Shown here in pieces: positions 35,219 through 47,337 of a stretch of DNA of 64,000 nucleotides. Position 1 is the first letter of the stretch, and every line of letters starts with the position of its first letter. Source of the DNA: Streptococcus suis (GTDB lineage: Bacteria > Bacillota > Bacilli > Lactobacillales > Streptococcaceae). The position numbers and the translations under genes were made by a program. The stretch covers positions 1-64,000 of the forward strand of contig NZ_JAIMEP010000009.1 of the NCBI RefSeq assembly GCF_019794555.1. Reading direction: 5' to 3'. The notes beneath the pieces are model-generated. The model did no database searches and was not told where the DNA came from. It worked only from the letters and a program-made list of their open reading frames with translations.

Positions 35219-37003
35219 ATGAACGAAATCATTAAACATAAGTTAGAGTTGCTTCCAGATAGTCCTGGTTGTTATCTCCATAAAAACAAGTACGGAAAGA
35301 TTATTTATGTTGGTAAGGCCAAAAACCTGCGTAATCGGGTGCGGTCTTATTTTCGTGGCGCCCATGATACCAAGACTGAAGCTTTAGTATCTGAAATTGC
35401 CGATTTTGAATTTATCGTAACAGATTCCAATATCGAGGCGCTCTTACTAGAAATCAATCTGATTCAGGAAAACAAGCCTCGCTATAACATCATGCTCAAG
35501 GATGACAAGTCCTATCCCTTTATCAAAATTACCAAGGAACGTCATCCACGGCTGCTCATTACACGGCAGATTAAGAAGGATGGTGGTCAGTATTTTGGTC
35601 CCTATCCAGATGTGGGTGCGGCCAACCAGACCCTCAAACTATTGGAGCGTCTGTATCCTTTCCGCAAGTGCAAATTGCCTGAGAACAAGTACTGTATGTA
35701 TTATCACTTGGGCCAATGTTTGGCCCACGGGGACAAGATGCCTAGTCTTTCTGATTATGATAAGATGAGTAAGGAAGTTGCTCAATTCTTAACAGGACAT
35801 GATGATAAGATTGTTAGACAGGTGCAAGAAAAAATGAAAGTTGCTGCAGCCAATCTTGAATTTGAAAGAGCTGCGGAATATCGTGATATTCTTCAATCTA
35901 TTTCAACCCTACGGACCAAGCAACGTGTGATGGCTCATGACTTGCAAAACCGCGATGTCTTTGGCTACTACGTGGACAAGGGCTGGATGTGTGTACAGGT
36001 TTTCTTTGTTCGTCAGGGGAAACTGATTGAGCGGAATGTCAATCTTTTTCCATATTATAATGATGCGGACGAAGACTTTTTGACCTACATTGGTCAGTTT
36101 TACAGGGACCAGCAACATTTGATTCCCTCTGAGGTCTTGATACCGCAGGATATTGACCAAGAAGCCGTAGAAGCTCTGGTAGATACTAAGGTCATCAAGC
36201 CTCAGCGTGGCGAGAAGAAGCAACTCATCAATTTGGCAACCAAGAATGCGCGTGTTAGTCTGGAGCAGAAGTTTAATCTTTTGGAGAAAAATCTGGAGAA
36301 GACGTACGGTGCTGTAGAAAATATCGGTCAGCTTTTGGGGATTCCGACGCCTGTGCGGATTGAGGCTTTCGATAACTCCAACATCATGGGGACCAGTCCT
36401 GTATCGGCCATGGTGGTCTTTGAAAATGGGGTGCCTAATAAAAAGGAATACCGCAAGTATAAGATTAAGACGGTGGAGGGACCGGATGACTATGCTTCCA
36501 TGCGAGAAGTTTTGCAGCGGCGATACAGTCGGGTACTGCGGGACGGTTTGACACCGCCTGATTTGATTATCATTGACGGTGGTCAGGGGCAGGTTAACAT
36601 TGCCAAGCAGGTCATCGAGCAGGAGTTGGGTATGTCCATTCCCATTGCAGGTTTGCAGAAGAATGACAAGCACCAAACCCATGAATTGCTCTTTGGAAAT
36701 CCGTTGGAAGTAGTTGAGTTGCCTCGTAATTCACAGGAATTTTTCCTCCTGCATCGGATTCAGGATGAGGTTCACCGCTTTGCCATTGAGTTTCATCGTC
36801 AGGTCCGGTCTAAAAATTCTTTCTCATCCAAATTGGATGGTATTGATGGCTTGGGACCAAAACGAAAGCAGGCATTGATGAAACACTTCAAATCAATTGG
36901 AAAAATCCAATTGGCAAGTGTCCAAGAAATTGCAGATGTAGGTGTTCCCTATAAGGTGGCGGAGAAAGTCAAAGAAAGCCTTTCTTCAAAGGATGAGAAT
37001 TGA
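35219..37003 (+). CDS. Excinuclease ABC subunit C
   Basis: A 594-residue dual-incision nuclease of nucleotide excision repair. The GIY-YIG domain is at the N-terminus ([34 protein letters not shown]). A UVR domain lies near 200-235 ([15 protein letters not shown]). The RNase H-like domain starts about 375 ([32 protein letters not shown]), and helix-hairpin-helix motifs close the protein ([20 protein letters not shown]). The start codon has no Shine-Dalgarno and is 6 bases after a -10 box. Confidence 0.96.
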   Translation: MNEIIKHKLELLPDSPGCYLHKNKYGKIIYVGKAKNLRNRVRSYFRGAHDTKTEALVSEIADFEFIVTDSNIEALLLEINLIQENKPRYNIMLKDDKSYPFIKITKERHPRLLITRQIKKDGGQYFGPYPDVGAANQTLKLLERLYPFRKCKLPENKYCMYYHLGQCLAHGDKMPSLSDYDKMSKEVAQFLTGHDDKIVRQVQEKMKVAAANLEFERAAEYRDILQSISTLRTKQRVMAHDLQNRDVFGYYVDKGWMCVQVFFVRQGKLIERNVNLFPYYNDADEDFLTYIGQFYRDQQHLIPSEVLIPQDIDQEAVEALVDTKVIKPQRGEKKQLINLATKNARVSLEQKFNLLEKNLEKTYGAVENIGQLLGIPTPVRIEAFDNSNIMGTSPVSAMVVFENGVPNKKEYRKYKIKTVEGPDDYASMREVLQRRYSRVLRDGLTPPDLIIIDGGQGQVNIAKQVIEQELGMSIPIAGLQKNDKHQTHELLFGNPLEVVELPRNSQEFFLLHRIQDEVHRFAIEFHRQVRSKNSFSSKLDGIDGLGPKRKQALMKHFKSIGKIQLASVQEIADVGVPYKVAEKVKESLSSKDEN

Positions 37004-37059
37004 AAACATTCCCATAATGTGTTAGAATAAACTATCAATGACTGAATAAGGAGAAAGCA

Positions 37060-37188
37060 ATGGCTTTTGGTGAAGAAAAACACAAGAAATCAACATTTGA
37101 AAAAGTTACTTTAGTAATTGTTGTCGTGATGGTAGTCGTGACATTAGCAGGCTTGATTTTACCAGCAATCAATGCATTGATGAATTAA
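37060..37188 (+). CDS. Small single-pass membrane protein (DUF4044-like)
   Basis: A 42-residue protein: a charged N-terminus (MAFGEEKHKKSTFEKV), one hydrophobic helix of about 22 residues rich in Val, and a short tail ALMN. AAGGAGAAAG precedes the ATG. Small proteins of this pattern occur in streptococci; the function is unknown. Confidence 0.65.
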   Translation: MAFGEEKHKKSTFEKVTLVIVVVMVVVTLAGLILPAINALMN

Positions 37189-37349
37189 GAAACTGTATTC
37201 ACAGTTCAGCTCTTTTATCTAAGGCTAGTTTTTAAGCTACTCAAGGTTAGTTTTTTCAAGATATTGTCAGTATTTCTTAAAAAAAAACGGCATTGATTCC
37301 TTAAAAATGGTTTCTTATTTATTAGCACTTTGTTTGTGAATACAGGATA

Positions 37350-37376
37350 TAAAACGCTATTAAGCGTTTTTTTCTA
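37350..37376 (+). terminator. Hairpin before obg
   Basis: AAAACGC-TATTAA-GCGTTTTTTTC, a short stem with a T-run about 20 bases before the obg start. It ends upstream transcription or attenuates obg. Confidence 0.5.
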
Positions 37377-37394
37377 GGAAAGAATAGGTTAATT

Positions 37395-38708
37395 ATGAGT
37401 ATGTTTTTAGATACTGCTAAGATTAAGGTCAAGGCAGGTAAGGGAGGCGATGGGATGGTTGCTTTCCGTCGTGAAAAGTATGTACCAAATGGCGGTCCTT
37501 GGGGCGGTGATGGAGGTCATGGTGGGAATGTTGTCTTTGTTGTAGATGAAGGCTTGCGTACCCTAATGGATTTCCGTTACAACCGTCGCTTTAAGGCTGA
37601 CGATGGCGAAAAGGGAATGACCAAGGGCATGCATGGTCGTGGTGCGGAAGATTTAATTGTTCGTGTACCGCAAGGAACAACTGTGCGTGATGCTGATACA
37701 GGAAAAATTATTACAGACTTGGTTGAGAATGGGCAGGAATTTGTTATTGCCCACGGTGGTCGTGGTGGTCGTGGAAATATTCGTTTTGCGACACCTAAGA
37801 ATCCAGCGCCTGAGATTTCTGAAAATGGAGAACCAGGTGAGGAGCGCAATCTTGAATTAGAATTAAAAGTTCTTGCTGATGTTGGTCTAGTTGGTTTTCC
37901 ATCTGTCGGGAAGTCAACTCTCCTAAGTGTGATTACAGCAGCTAAACCTAAAATTGGTGCCTACCATTTTACAACCATTGTGCCAAATTTGGGAATGGTT
38001 CGGACCAAATCTGGCGAGTCATTTGCAGTGGCAGATTTACCTGGTTTGATCGAAGGTGCTAGTCAAGGTGTTGGATTGGGAACGCAATTCCTGCGTCACA
38101 TCGAGCGGACACGTGTTATCTTGCATGTTTTGGATATGTCCGCTAGTGAAGGTCGTGATCCTTATGATGACTATGTGGCCATCAACAATGAGTTGGAAAC
38201 TTATAATCTTCGTTTAATGGAGCGCCCTCAAATTATTGTTGCCAATAAGATGGACATGCCAGAGGCAGAGGAACATCTGGAAGAGTTCAAGAAAAAATTA
38301 GCTGCCAACTATGATGAGTTTGAAGAATTGCCACAGATTTTCCCAATTTCTGGTATTGCTCACCAAGGTTTGGAAAATCTACTAGAAGCAACAGCAGAAT
38401 TACTTGAAAAAACACCAGAGTTCTTGCTCTATGATGAAGCTGACTTTCAAGAGGAAGAAGCATATTATGGCTTTCATCCTGATGAACCAGAATTTGAAAT
38501 CAGTCGTGCAGATGATGCAAGTTGGATACTATCTGGTGACAAGCTGGAAAAACTCTTTACCATGACGAACTTCGATCGCGATGAGTCAGTCATGAAATTT
38601 GCTCGCCAGTTACGTGGCATGGGTGTCGATGAAGCTCTTCGAGCGCGTGGAGCCAAGGATGGGGATATCGTCCGTATTGGCAAATTTGAATTTGAGTTTG
38701 TGGATTAA
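37395..38708 (+). CDS. GTPase Obg (CgtA)
   Basis: A 437-residue essential GTPase acting in 50S assembly and stress control. The glycine-rich Obg fold fills 1-158 ([34 protein letters not shown]). The G domain has GFPSVGKST from residue 167, DLPGLIEGA and NKMDMPEA. The OCT domain follows at about 355-437 ([20 protein letters not shown]). The full-length family architecture is kept. Confidence 0.96.
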   Translation: MSMFLDTAKIKVKAGKGGDGMVAFRREKYVPNGGPWGGDGGHGGNVVFVVDEGLRTLMDFRYNRRFKADDGEKGMTKGMHGRGAEDLIVRVPQGTTVRDADTGKIITDLVENGQEFVIAHGGRGGRGNIRFATPKNPAPEISENGEPGEERNLELELKVLADVGLVGFPSVGKSTLLSVITAAKPKIGAYHFTTIVPNLGMVRTKSGESFAVADLPGLIEGASQGVGLGTQFLRHIERTRVILHVLDMSASEGRDPYDDYVAINNELETYNLRLMERPQIIVANKMDMPEAEEHLEEFKKKLAANYDEFEELPQIFPISGIAHQGLENLLEATAELLEKTPEFLLYDEADFQEEEAYYGFHPDEPEFEISRADDASWILSGDKLEKLFTMTNFDRDESVMKFARQLRGMGVDEALRARGAKDGDIVRIGKFEFEFVD

Positions 38709-39262
38709 CGTAGCAGTTTGACTGCAAGTTAACTTGCTAGTCAAACTACGCCAAGTCCTAGGGGACCTTGGCTAGCTACCTTACTAACTTCACCCAAATG
38801 GTAGTATCGACCATTTGGGCTCCGTGTCGTAACTTTGGAATCGCATCTAAATCCTAAAGGACTTGATGTAGTACGGTAGCCGCTATGGCGGACTACCTAC
38901 CAACCTTACTAATTCCGCACAGGCAGTAGTATCGACTGCCTGCGCTCCATGTCGTAACGTTGGAATCACATCTAAGATCTAATGGACTTGATGTAGTACG
39001 GTAGCCGCTATGGCGGACTGCCTACCAACCTTACTAATTCCGCACAGGCAGTAGTATCGACTGCCTGTGCTCCATGTCGTAACTTGTCCAGTGGAGTGAA
39101 ACAGTTTGGGGAACTGTTTCAGCTGGTCGCCTTGAAATATGAAAGCGACCACAGTAGCTCGAGCCAGAAAATTCGAAAGCGAGGTAAGCAGTTTGACTGG
39201 TAGTTAACTTGTTAGTCAAACTACGCCAAGTCCTAGGGGAATTTGGCTAGCTACCTTACTAA
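38709..39262 (+). repeat. Hairpin-repeat array downstream of obg
   Basis: A non-coding stretch made of modular hairpins. ACCTTACTAA recurs at 38778, 38903, 39028 and 39253. Bases 38826-38950 and 38951-39075 are tandem near-identical 125-bp units. Each unit has a hairpin with loop AGTATCG, and the stem differs between units while staying paired: CCCAAATGGT/ACCATTTGGG in the first (38793-38819), CAGGCAGT/ACTGCCTG in the others (38920-38942, 39045-39067). A second module (AGTTTGACT...AGTCAAACT, then CCAAGTCCTAGG) occurs at 38714 and again near 39190. No coding frame is supported. Confidence 0.8.
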
Positions 39263-39319
39263 TTTTGTTCCGTTAGTGACGGTTAATTATGAATAAGTAA
39301 TAAAAAATTGGAGGTCTTT

Positions 39320-39487
39320 ATGGGTGATAAGCCGATATCCTTCAAGGATAAAAATGGGAATTTTGTTTCGGCAGCCGATGTTTGGAATGCTGAAAAATTA
39401 GAAGAACTCTTTAACAAGCTTAATCCCAATCGCAAGCTACGATTGGAACGCGAGCGTTTAGCTAAAGAGCAAGAAAAGAGTAGTTAG
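39320..39487 (+). CDS. Conserved small protein downstream of obg
   Basis: A 55-residue soluble protein: MGDKPISFKDKNGNFVSAAD followed by VWNAEKLEELFNKLNPNRKL and a charged helical tail ending QEKSS. GGAGGTC lies 8 bases before the ATG. I recognise it as a small hypothetical found in streptococci but know of no function. Confidence 0.7.
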   Translation: MGDKPISFKDKNGNFVSAADVWNAEKLEELFNKLNPNRKLRLERERLAKEQEKSS

Positions 39488-39503
39488 AAGGTTTTACCTT
39501 TCT

Positions 39504-39536
39504 GAAAAAATGGTCCATTGGACCATTTTTTTTGTT
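39504..39536 (+). terminator. Terminator before rexB
   Basis: AAAAAATGGTCC, loop ATT, GGACCATTTTTTTT. A perfect stem with a long T-run. Confidence 0.8.
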
Positions 39537-39589
39537 TGAATTTTGATATACTAGACATAGTATATTCAACGAAAGAATGAGAATTTGAT

Positions 39590-42500
39590 ATGAAATTAGT
39601 CTATACAGATATTCGCAATCCTCTGACGCAGTATTTAACGGATACCGCAGCAGAATTTGCTAAAGAAGGTAAGCGAGTTTTTTATATTGCTCCAAACTCT
39701 CTATCCTTTGAGATGGAGCGCAAGGTCTTGGAATACCTGCCTGAACAGGCAACTTTTGATATTATCGTGACCCGTTTTGGGCAATTGGCCCGCTATTTGA
39801 TGATTGATAGGAAAAAAGCAGGTCAACCGCTGGATGATGTTGGTCTTGCTATGATTTTCTTTCGTGTTCTATCGCAATTTGAAGATGGCGACTTGAAAGT
39901 CTATTGTCGTTTACAGACAGATTTTGGTTTTATTAACCAGCTAGTTGCTTTATACAAAGAATTGCAACGGGCAAATATGTCTATTCTGGACTTGGAAGCC
40001 ATGGAGTCACCAGATAAACAGGCTGATTTGGTAAAGATTTTTCTGGCTGTAACTGACATTTTGTCCAAAGAAGGCTTTGAGCATCAGTCTAAGTTAACAC
40101 AGCTGACTAGCTTGGTGGAAACTGGTCAGTTGGATGAGCAGTTGAAAAACATCGTGCTGGTGGTAGACGGATTTTCTCGTTTTTCGGCAGAAGAAGAAGC
40201 TCTAGTAAGTGCTTTAAATGAACGGGTGTCGGAAATCCTGATTGGTGTATATGCCAGCAAGAAAGCTGTGCAAGCCGCCTATGCGGAAGGGAATGTTTAT
40301 CAAGCTAACGTTGACTTTTTACGTCAGTTATCAGCGCAGTTCCAGACTAAGGCTACTTATATTGGTCAAGAGCCAGTCTTGGACAGTATCGGTAAATTTT
40401 CAAAGAATATGGAAGCCTATTATGACTACAGCGGGACCATGCTTGACTTGACTCCAGCAGACCAAGAAAAAATCCAACTCTGGGAGGTTGTTAACCAAAA
40501 AGAAGAGGTGGAGCAAGTTGCAACTGCAATTCGTCAGCATGTGCATCAAGGTGCTCGCTATAAAGACATCTTGTTGCTTTTGGGTGATGTAGATAGCTAT
40601 AAGTTGCAGATTGGCAAGATTTTTGACAAGTATGATATTCCTTACTATTTTGGCAAGGCAGAGGAGATGAGTCATCATCCGTTGGTCCACTTTGTGGAGT
40701 CCTTGGAACGCTTACGTCGCTATCGTTTCCGTGCGGAAGACCTGCTCAATCTCCTCAAATCTGGTTTGTACGCCAGCATTTCACAAAAGGAGCTGGACCT
40801 ATTTGAGTCTTACATCCTCTTTGCGGATATGAAGGGGCAGGCTGCTTTTTCGAGGGCTTTTTCGGTCAATGGCAGAGCAGACTATGATGCTGAAATCATC
40901 AAGGAGAAAAGGCTTGTCTATGATTTGAATGTCTTGGAACCTCTACGTGCTAAGATTATGGAGCCTTTGAACCAGCTGTTTAAGGCAGGTCCCCAATCAG
41001 GTGCCAGTTTGCTTGAAAAATTCATGGCCTTTTTGGAGGCAATTGAGCTTCCTAAAAATATGGATAAAATGTCTCGAAATTTGAGTGAAGTAGAGCAAGA
41101 AAAAGAAGAGCAGGTCTGGAAAAGTTTTACCCATATTCTAGAGAATTTTTATCAGATTTTCGGAAAAGAAAAATTAAAAATGGATGATTTTCTGGCTATT
41201 TTACAGGCTGGTATGCAGGCCAGTCACTATCGTACCGTTCCTGCAACGGTTGATGTGGTCAATGTTAAATCCTATGATTTGATCGAGCCGCACACTGCAA
41301 AGTATGTTTATGCTATCGGGATGGGCCAGTCTAATTTTCCAAAAGTTGCTCAGAATACCAGTCTATTGACAGAAGAAGAGATGGAAAAAGTCAATCTTGT
41401 CTCGGCTAGTTCCTCACGTTTCGATTTGGTCAGCCGAGAGAATATCAAGAAGAACCATGCTGCCATGATGTCTCTGCTTAATGCTGCGACGGATCAATTA
41501 GTTATTTCTACTCCTCAGATTTATAACGAAGGTGAAGATAGTCTCTCCCCTTATATCAAGATTCTCCAAAAAATGGGGCTGAAATCCGAAGAACGTGGTC
41601 GGATTAAAACACTTAGTCCGCAAGATATCGGTCACTACAAGAGTCTCTTATCCCGTTTGATTGAGTCGGAAAGACCAAGCCTTGAAACAGAGGAGTGGGA
41701 AGGACAGAGGGCCTTCTGGACAGTCTTGGTTCGCCATTTGAAGAAGAAATTGGAGTCGCAAGGCATTGAAATTCCGACCATTACTGGTGATATTGCTTCT
41801 AAACAGCTTGCAGCTGATACCTTGGCTGCTTTATATCCAGAGGATAAGCCACTCAATCTTTCAGCATCCAGCTTGACCAATTTCTACAATAACCAATATC
41901 TTTACTTTGTACGCAATGTGCTTCGCTTGCGGGAACAGGAATCCATCCATCCGACGGCCTTTCAACACGGGCTCTTCTTGCATCGGATTTTTGAACGAGT
42001 GGTCATGGACCAATCTGAACTAGATTTTGATCAAAAAGTGGACAAGGCCATCCTGCGTACACGTGACGAGGCAGAATTTGCTATGTTTTATAACCAAGAT
42101 GCGGATGCTCGCTATACGGAGGAGGTGCTGGATAAGATTGCTCGCTCCAGTGCGACTATTTTGCGGGATAATGATTTGGTTGAAATTGATGGTCAGGAAA
42201 AGAGTTTTCGTCAGGATAAGGCGCTGGTTTTTGACCTTCAAAATGGCAAGAGTGTGCATGTAAATGGTACCATTGATCGCTTGGATACCTTACAAATCAA
42301 TCAGGCTGTAGGTGTTGTGGATTACAAGTCCAGTGACCAATCTTTTTCAGTTGGGGATTTTTACAATGGTCTAAAACCTCAGTTGGTAACCTACTTGGCA
42401 GCTTTACAAGAGCTGGATGAAACCAAGGATAAACCTGTTTTTGGAGCTATGTATTTGCATTTGCAGGATCCGATTATCAAATTAAAAGACACGAAGAATT

Positions 42501-42856
42501 TAGAACAGCTAGAAGGAGCTGCCAATACTAGCTTGGTTTACAAGGGGCTTTTCTTGAAGGAGGAAAGTCTGGGGCTCAATCATTTTTATCAGACTCGTAA
42601 CCAACTCTACACGAAAGATGAGTTTGCGGTTTTATTGAACCACAACCAAGAACTATACAAACAAGCTGCCATGGACATTCTGGCTGGTCGCTTTGCTATT
42701 AACCCTTATACCAAAGATGGGCGTTCGGTGGCAGGTGAGCAGCTGAAGGCAATCACTGGTTTTGAGGCGGATCGGCACATGGGCATGGCACGGCGGTTGG
42801 TCAAAGAGGCCAAGCGTCAAGATTGGATGGAACGAATGAAAGGAGGTCAGGACTAA
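39590..42856 (+). CDS. ATP-dependent nuclease subunit RexB (AddB-type)
   Basis: A 1088-residue subunit of the RexAB double-strand-break repair nuclease. The N-terminal inactivated-helicase region ([32 protein letters not shown]) is followed by a C-terminal RecB-type nuclease domain with [16 protein letters not shown]. The CPxxYF cysteine that starts the iron-sulfur staple in B. subtilis AddB is absent: the matching segment reads [10 protein letters not shown]. The stop codon overlaps the rexA start (TAATG). Confidence 0.93.
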   Translation: MKLVYTDIRNPLTQYLTDTAAEFAKEGKRVFYIAPNSLSFEMERKVLEYLPEQATFDIIVTRFGQLARYLMIDRKKAGQPLDDVGLAMIFFRVLSQFEDGDLKVYCRLQTDFGFINQLVALYKELQRANMSILDLEAMESPDKQADLVKIFLAVTDILSKEGFEHQSKLTQLTSLVETGQLDEQLKNIVLVVDGFSRFSAEEEALVSALNERVSEILIGVYASKKAVQAAYAEGNVYQANVDFLRQLSAQFQTKATYIGQEPVLDSIGKFSKNMEAYYDYSGTMLDLTPADQEKIQLWEVVNQKEEVEQVATAIRQHVHQGARYKDILLLLGDVDSYKLQIGKIFDKYDIPYYFGKAEEMSHHPLVHFVESLERLRRYRFRAEDLLNLLKSGLYASISQKELDLFESYILFADMKGQAAFSRAFSVNGRADYDAEIIKEKRLVYDLNVLEPLRAKIMEPLNQLFKAGPQSGASLLEKFMAFLEAIELPKNMDKMSRNLSEVEQEKEEQVWKSFTHILENFYQIFGKEKLKMDDFLAILQAGMQASHYRTVPATVDVVNVKSYDLIEPHTAKYVYAIGMGQSNFPKVAQNTSLLTEEEMEKVNLVSASSSRFDLVSRENIKKNHAAMMSLLNAATDQLVISTPQIYNEGEDSLSPYIKILQKMGLKSEERGRIKTLSPQDIGHYKSLLSRLIESERPSLETEEWEGQRAFWTVLVRHLKKKLESQGIEIPTITGDIASKQLAADTLAALYPEDKPLNLSASSLTNFYNNQYLYFVRNVLRLREQESIHPTAFQHGLFLHRIFERVVMDQSELDFDQKVDKAILRTRDEAEFAMFYNQDADARYTEEVLDKIARSSATILRDNDLVEIDGQEKSFRQDKALVFDLQNGKSVHVNGTIDRLDTLQINQAVGVVDYKSSDQSFSVGDFYNGLKPQLVTYLAALQELDETKDKPVFGAMYLHLQDPIIKLKDTKNLEQLEGAANTSLVYKGLFLKEESLGLNHFYQTRNQLYTKDEFAVLLNHNQELYKQAAMDILAGRFAINPYTKDGRSVAGEQLKAITGFEADRHMGMARRLVKEAKRQDWMERMKGGQD

Positions 42857-45800
42857 TGGCTTTTGAAGAATTTTTAAGCGCGGAAGAAATCAAGGCTGTG
42901 CAGCTGGCGGAAGCCAATTCTGATAAGCAACAAAAACGCACACCTGAGCAGATTGAAGCTATCTATACGCACGGTCAGAATGTTCTGGTCTCTGCATCGG
43001 CTGGGTCAGGAAAGACCTTCGTCATGGTTCAACGGATTTTGGATAAGTTGAAGCGTGGCGTCGGGATTGACCAGCTCTTTATCTCGACCTTTACAGTCAA
43101 GGCGGCTGGTGAGTTGAAGGAGCGGATCGAGAAAAATCTCAATGAAACCATTGCGGAGACGACCGATATGGAATTGCGACGGCATTTGTCGGCCCAGTTG
43201 GCGGATTTGACTAAGGCGGATATTGGGACCATGGACTCCTTTACGCAGAAATTGGTAACGACTTACGGTTATAGCCTTGGTATTTCTCCGCAGTTTCGGA
43301 TTTTACAAGATGAGACAGAAAAAGCGAGTCTGAAAAAAGAGGTTTTTGACCAGCTCTTTGCAGATTATCTTGAACAGGATGAAAATGGTGCATTCCGCAA
43401 ACTGGTTCGCAATTTTTCGGGCAACCGTAAGGATAATAGTGGTTTCCGTCAGGTTGTTTATCAGGTGCATGATTTTAGTCAATCGACCAGCAGTCCAACT
43501 AAATGGCTGAAAGAGCAGGCTGTTCAAGCTGATTTGTACAGTCAAGAGCGTATTGAGCAGATCTTAGAGCATGGCTTTAAGGAAAAAGTGTTAGACAAGC
43601 TCTATCAAGCTGCAGATTTCTTCCGCTACCATGTGGAATGGGGCAGAAATGACTTTGGTTCCGCTAAGTATTTTGCAAATGTGGAAGAAGTTTTGGATTT
43701 GCTGACAGGTTTAGATAGCCTGGACCAGAAGGACTTGATGGAGCGGGTTGAAAGAATCCTTCTCATCAATGACCAGTCCAGAGGCAAGGGCCTGACCAAT
43801 GCCAATCGACCAAAAGATGAGCATTTGATAGCCTTTAAAGAAGAATACAATGCTGGCAAGAGCCAGATTATCTCAGGACTACGAGATTTGGGTCAGGAAG
43901 TTTATGAATTGACCCTGCTGAAAGATTATCAGGTTCAAGCTTTGCCAATGCTGATATTATTACGTGACTTTGTCTTGGATTTTTCGCAGGCTTATCTGGA
44001 TGTCAAAATCAAGGAAGCAGCCTTTGAATTTGGCGATATCGGGCATTTCGCTATTCGTATTTTAGAAGAAAATGCGGACATCCGCCAGTTTTTCCAAGAA
44101 AAATACCACGAAGTCATGGTGGACGAGTACCAGGATAACAACCATAGCCAAGAGCGAATGCTGGACCTGCTGTCTAACGGTCACAACCGCTTTATGGTGG
44201 GCGATATTAAGCAGTCCATCTATCGATTCCGTCAGGCGGATCCGATGATTTTCCAAGAGAAATTTGAACTGTATCAGGCAAATTCTCAGGCTGGGAAATT
44301 GATTTTGCTTAAGGAAAACTTCCGTAGTCAGATTGAGGTTTTGGAGGCAACAAATGCTATTTTCACGCGCCTGATGGACCGTCAAGTAGGGGAAATCAAG
44401 TATGACGACACCCACAGTCTAGTGGCTGGTAGTCCTGGTCAAAAAATTGCCCAGCCCAAGCATGAGATGGAATACTTGATTTATGACCAGCAGGATAGCG
44501 CAAACTCTTCAACAGATGCTGAGGAGGAAACACCTCTGACTGCCGGTGAAATTGAGGTCGTTGCAAAAGAGATTATTCGTCTTCACAATGAAGAAGGAGC
44601 AGACTTCAAGGACATCACTCTCTTGGTGCAAAAACGGACGCACAATGACCTCATTATGTCCATTTTTGAAAAACATGGGATTCCTATTGTGGCAGATGGC
44701 GGAGCAGCCTCCTATCTGCAATCTTTGGAAGTCATGATTATGCTGGATACCTTGCGGGTTATCAATAATCCACTCAATGACTATGCCTTGGTTGCCCTGC
44801 TTAAATCACCTATGTTCCGATTCGATGAAGATGAACTGACACGGATTTCCTTGCAGGCTGGGACAGGTTTCTTTTACCAGAAAATGGAAATAGCCCATCA
44901 AACAAATGGGCAACATCCTGAACTTATGTCAGGAGAGTTGAAGAAGAAAATTAAGGATTTCTTGTCTATCTTAGAAAACTGGCGTGCCTATGCCAAACTG
45001 CATTCTATCTATGATTTGATATGGAAGATTTTCAATGAAAAATTCTACTATGACTATGTCGGTGCTCTTCCAAATGGCAGCAAGCGTCAAGCTAATCTCT
45101 ATGCACTAGGTCTGCGTGCCAACCAGTTTGAAAAAACAGGTTACAAGGGCTTGTCCCGCTTCATCGCCATGATTGACCGTGCCTTAGCAAATGATAAGGA
45201 TTTGGCAGATGTACAAGAGTTTCTACCGCAAAATGCTGTTCAGCTGATGACCATTCATAAGTCAAAAGGTCTGGAGTTCAAATATGTCTTCCTCATGAAC
45301 ATCGATAAGCGATTTAACTTGGAAGACCATTACCAATCAGTCATCATCAGCCGGAAAAATGGTCTAGGTATCCAATATTTAGCGGATATGAAAGATAAGG
45401 TAAATAGCCCATTGCCTCAGGTGCGAGTCTTAATGAACACCCTTCCTTATCAAAATAATCTCCAAGAGCTAAAAATTGCCAATCTTTCAGAACAAATGCG
45501 GTTGCTTTACGTTGCACTAACGCGTGCCGAGAAGAAGCTGTATCTGGTTGGAAAGGGCAATGCTGACAAGTTAGCTGAAAAATACGATGGTAAGAAGGAA
45601 GATGGCGTACTTGCCCAATCAACTCGTGAAAGTATAGCGACCTTCCAAGATTGGATACTAGCCATTGATGAGGCCTTCTCAGGAGAAGACTTGCACTTCA
45701 AGAAAGTCTTTGTAACGGACGAGGATTTGACAGAGGAGAAGATTGGTAAACTGAAATTGAAGAATAAGCTAGAAGACGCCAGCCTTAAAGATATTCGTCA

Positions 45801-46524
45801 ATCAGAAGACATCGCCCAGGCCTTGGACCAGTTGTCTTCTGTCCAAGAGTTGAACGAGCGCTATAAGGCTGCCATTGAATTACCAAGTTTACGGACTCCA
45901 AGTCAAATCAAGAAACTCTATGAGCCTGTCTTGGAACAAGAAGGCATGGAAGTTATGGAAAAATACCAGCCCAAACGGACCTTCAACTTGCCAGATTTCT
46001 CCAAGAAACCAAAAATCACTGGAGCCCAAGTCGGTTCGGCAGTCCATGAACTTATGCAACGTTTGGATCTGTCTTGGTTGGTGACAGAAGATACGGTAAG
46101 AGAAGCTCTAGAAACTGTTCATGCTGAGCAAGCGGTTAAAGATAAAATCAATGTTCAGATGATTTTGGATTTCTTCGATACAGACTTAGGAAGAGAAATT
46201 CTAGCCAATACGGACAAACTCCACCGAGAAGCTCCGTTTGCAAGTTTGCAGACTGATCCTGTATCACAGGAACAATTTGTCCTTCGTGGGATTATAGATG
46301 GCTACCTACTATATGATGATCATATTGTCCTCTTTGATTACAAGACAGACAAATATGACCAGCCAAGCCAACTCAGCCAACGTTACCAAGCTCAAATGCA
46401 ACTCTATGCCGAGGCATTGAAAAAAGCCTACAAGATAAATCGTGTAGACTGCCATTTGATATTGCTTGGTGGGGAAAGAATTGAAGTGGTAGAGGTCAAT
46501 TTGAAGGGTAAGCCTTCATTATGA
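42856..46524 (+). CDS. ATP-dependent helicase/nuclease subunit RexA (AddA-type)
   Basis: A 1222-residue UvrD-like helicase with a fused nuclease. Walker A is SASAGSGKT near residue 46, motif II is [11 protein letters not shown], motif [18 protein letters not shown], and motif [18 protein letters not shown]. The nuclease has [20 protein letters not shown] at the C-terminus. The start [17 protein letters not shown] has AGGAGG upstream. With RexB it processes broken ends for RecA. Confidence 0.95.
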   Translation: MAFEEFLSAEEIKAVQLAEANSDKQQKRTPEQIEAIYTHGQNVLVSASAGSGKTFVMVQRILDKLKRGVGIDQLFISTFTVKAAGELKERIEKNLNETIAETTDMELRRHLSAQLADLTKADIGTMDSFTQKLVTTYGYSLGISPQFRILQDETEKASLKKEVFDQLFADYLEQDENGAFRKLVRNFSGNRKDNSGFRQVVYQVHDFSQSTSSPTKWLKEQAVQADLYSQERIEQILEHGFKEKVLDKLYQAADFFRYHVEWGRNDFGSAKYFANVEEVLDLLTGLDSLDQKDLMERVERILLINDQSRGKGLTNANRPKDEHLIAFKEEYNAGKSQIISGLRDLGQEVYELTLLKDYQVQALPMLILLRDFVLDFSQAYLDVKIKEAAFEFGDIGHFAIRILEENADIRQFFQEKYHEVMVDEYQDNNHSQERMLDLLSNGHNRFMVGDIKQSIYRFRQADPMIFQEKFELYQANSQAGKLILLKENFRSQIEVLEATNAIFTRLMDRQVGEIKYDDTHSLVAGSPGQKIAQPKHEMEYLIYDQQDSANSSTDAEEETPLTAGEIEVVAKEIIRLHNEEGADFKDITLLVQKRTHNDLIMSIFEKHGIPIVADGGAASYLQSLEVMIMLDTLRVINNPLNDYALVALLKSPMFRFDEDELTRISLQAGTGFFYQKMEIAHQTNGQHPELMSGELKKKIKDFLSILENWRAYAKLHSIYDLIWKIFNEKFYYDYVGALPNGSKRQANLYALGLRANQFEKTGYKGLSRFIAMIDRALANDKDLADVQEFLPQNAVQLMTIHKSKGLEFKYVFLMNIDKRFNLEDHYQSVIISRKNGLGIQYLADMKDKVNSPLPQVRVLMNTLPYQNNLQELKIANLSEQMRLLYVALTRAEKKLYLVGKGNADKLAEKYDGKKEDGVLAQSTRESIATFQDWILAIDEAFSGEDLHFKKVFVTDEDLTEEKIGKLKLKNKLEDASLKDIRQSEDIAQALDQLSSVQELNERYKAAIELPSLRTPSQIKKLYEPVLEQEGMEVMEKYQPKRTFNLPDFSKKPKITGAQVGSAVHELMQRLDLSWLVTEDTVREALETVHAEQAVKDKINVQMILDFFDTDLGREILANTDKLHREAPFASLQTDPVSQEQFVLRGIIDGYLLYDDHIVLFDYKTDKYDQPSQLSQRYQAQMQLYAEALKKAYKINRVDCHLILLGGERIEVVEVNLKGKPSL

Positions 46525-46553
46525 AAGGTATTGGATAGAGAGTAGGAGATTAT

Positions 46554-47021
46554 ATGTCACGTAAACAATTGGTTACACTTACGAATATGTGTATGATAGA
46601 GGATAAGGATGGAAATGTAGTAGTTCAGATTCGAGATCCTAAACGGTATCGTTGGTCTGGCGCAGCATTTCCAGGTGGACATATTGAAGAAGGTGAGAAT
46701 TTCTCTGACTCTGTTATACGTGAGGTTTTTGAAGAGACTGGCTTGACGATTTCAAATCCCCGCTTGGTGGGTACCAAGCACTGGCCTGACAAAGAAGGAC
46801 ATCGCTATATTGTCTTTCTTTATAAGGCTACGGAGTTTTCAGGAACTATCCACTCAACTGAAGAGGGAGAAGTTCGATGGGTTAAGAAATCCGAACTGAG
46901 TCAATTGGATTTAGCCTATGATTTGCTTGAAATCGTAAAAGTCATGGATGACCCAACCTTATCTGAATTCTTTTACACCAAGAAGGACCAAACTGGGGAA
47001 TGGGACCGGAATTTTAGGTGA
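46554..47021 (+). CDS. NUDIX hydrolase
   Basis: A 155-residue protein. The Nudix box GGHIEEGENFSDSVIREVFE continues ETGL and keeps the G-x5-E-x7-REVxEExG spacing. PKRYRWSGAAFPGGH precedes it. The MutT/8-oxo-dGTP-like class is plausible; substrate is not readable. AGTAGGAGA lies before the ATG. The gene is 29 bases after rexA and may be co-transcribed. Confidence 0.87.
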   Translation: MSRKQLVTLTNMCMIEDKDGNVVVQIRDPKRYRWSGAAFPGGHIEEGENFSDSVIREVFEETGLTISNPRLVGTKHWPDKEGHRYIVFLYKATEFSGTIHSTEEGEVRWVKKSELSQLDLAYDLLEIVKVMDDPTLSEFFYTKKDQTGEWDRNFR

Positions 47022-47071
47022 GGGTTAGGAACTGGTTTGAAAACGTTTTTGAACTTGAATGTAGAATACTA

Positions 47072-47274
47072 ATACTCAATGAAATTCAAAATCCGACTTG
47101 TTCCAAAGGTTCGGGGAACCTTTGGAGGTTGGAAAAAGGCGAACGTAGTTCGTTTCGCTCTGATGCAAATAGAACTCTGTTCCTTTTATATTTCAAGGGA
47201 ACAGGCTGTCAAGCTCCACTGGAGCTTGACAATCATCAAGTCAACAAGGTCTGATTTTGATTTTCGAAGTGTAT
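47072..47274 (+). mobile_element. MITE-like repeat with 32-bp imperfect terminal inverted repeats
   Basis: The left end ATACTCAATGAAATTCAAAA matches the complement of the right end (GATTTTGATTTTCGAAGTGTAT region) over about 32 bases. Inside are hairpins CCAAAGGTTC/GAACCTTTGG and TGTCAAGCTCC/GGAGCTTGACA. No coding capacity. It resembles the streptococcal RUP class of small mobile repeats. Together with the adjacent terminator it fills the 316-base gap after the NUDIX gene. Confidence 0.6.
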
Positions 47275-47278
47275 AAAA

Positions 47279-47322
47279 AACAGATTGAGTTTTCCTTGTG
47301 ATACCCAATCTGTTTTTGATTT
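47279..47322. terminator. Bidirectional terminator
   Basis: AAACAGATTG and CAATCTGTTTTT pair across an 18-base loop, between the NUDIX gene and the converging membrane-protein gene. Confidence 0.65.
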
Positions 47323-47337
47323 TTTTGAGGAGATGAA

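Noticed and set aside
35909-36682. Long minus-strand open frame inside uvrC
   Set aside because: Antisense shadow of a conserved gene with no start signals or recognisable motif.
38709-39319. CRISPR array in the repeat region after obg
   Set aside because: Repeat units are about 125 bp with internal hairpins and no short-repeat/spacer alternation.
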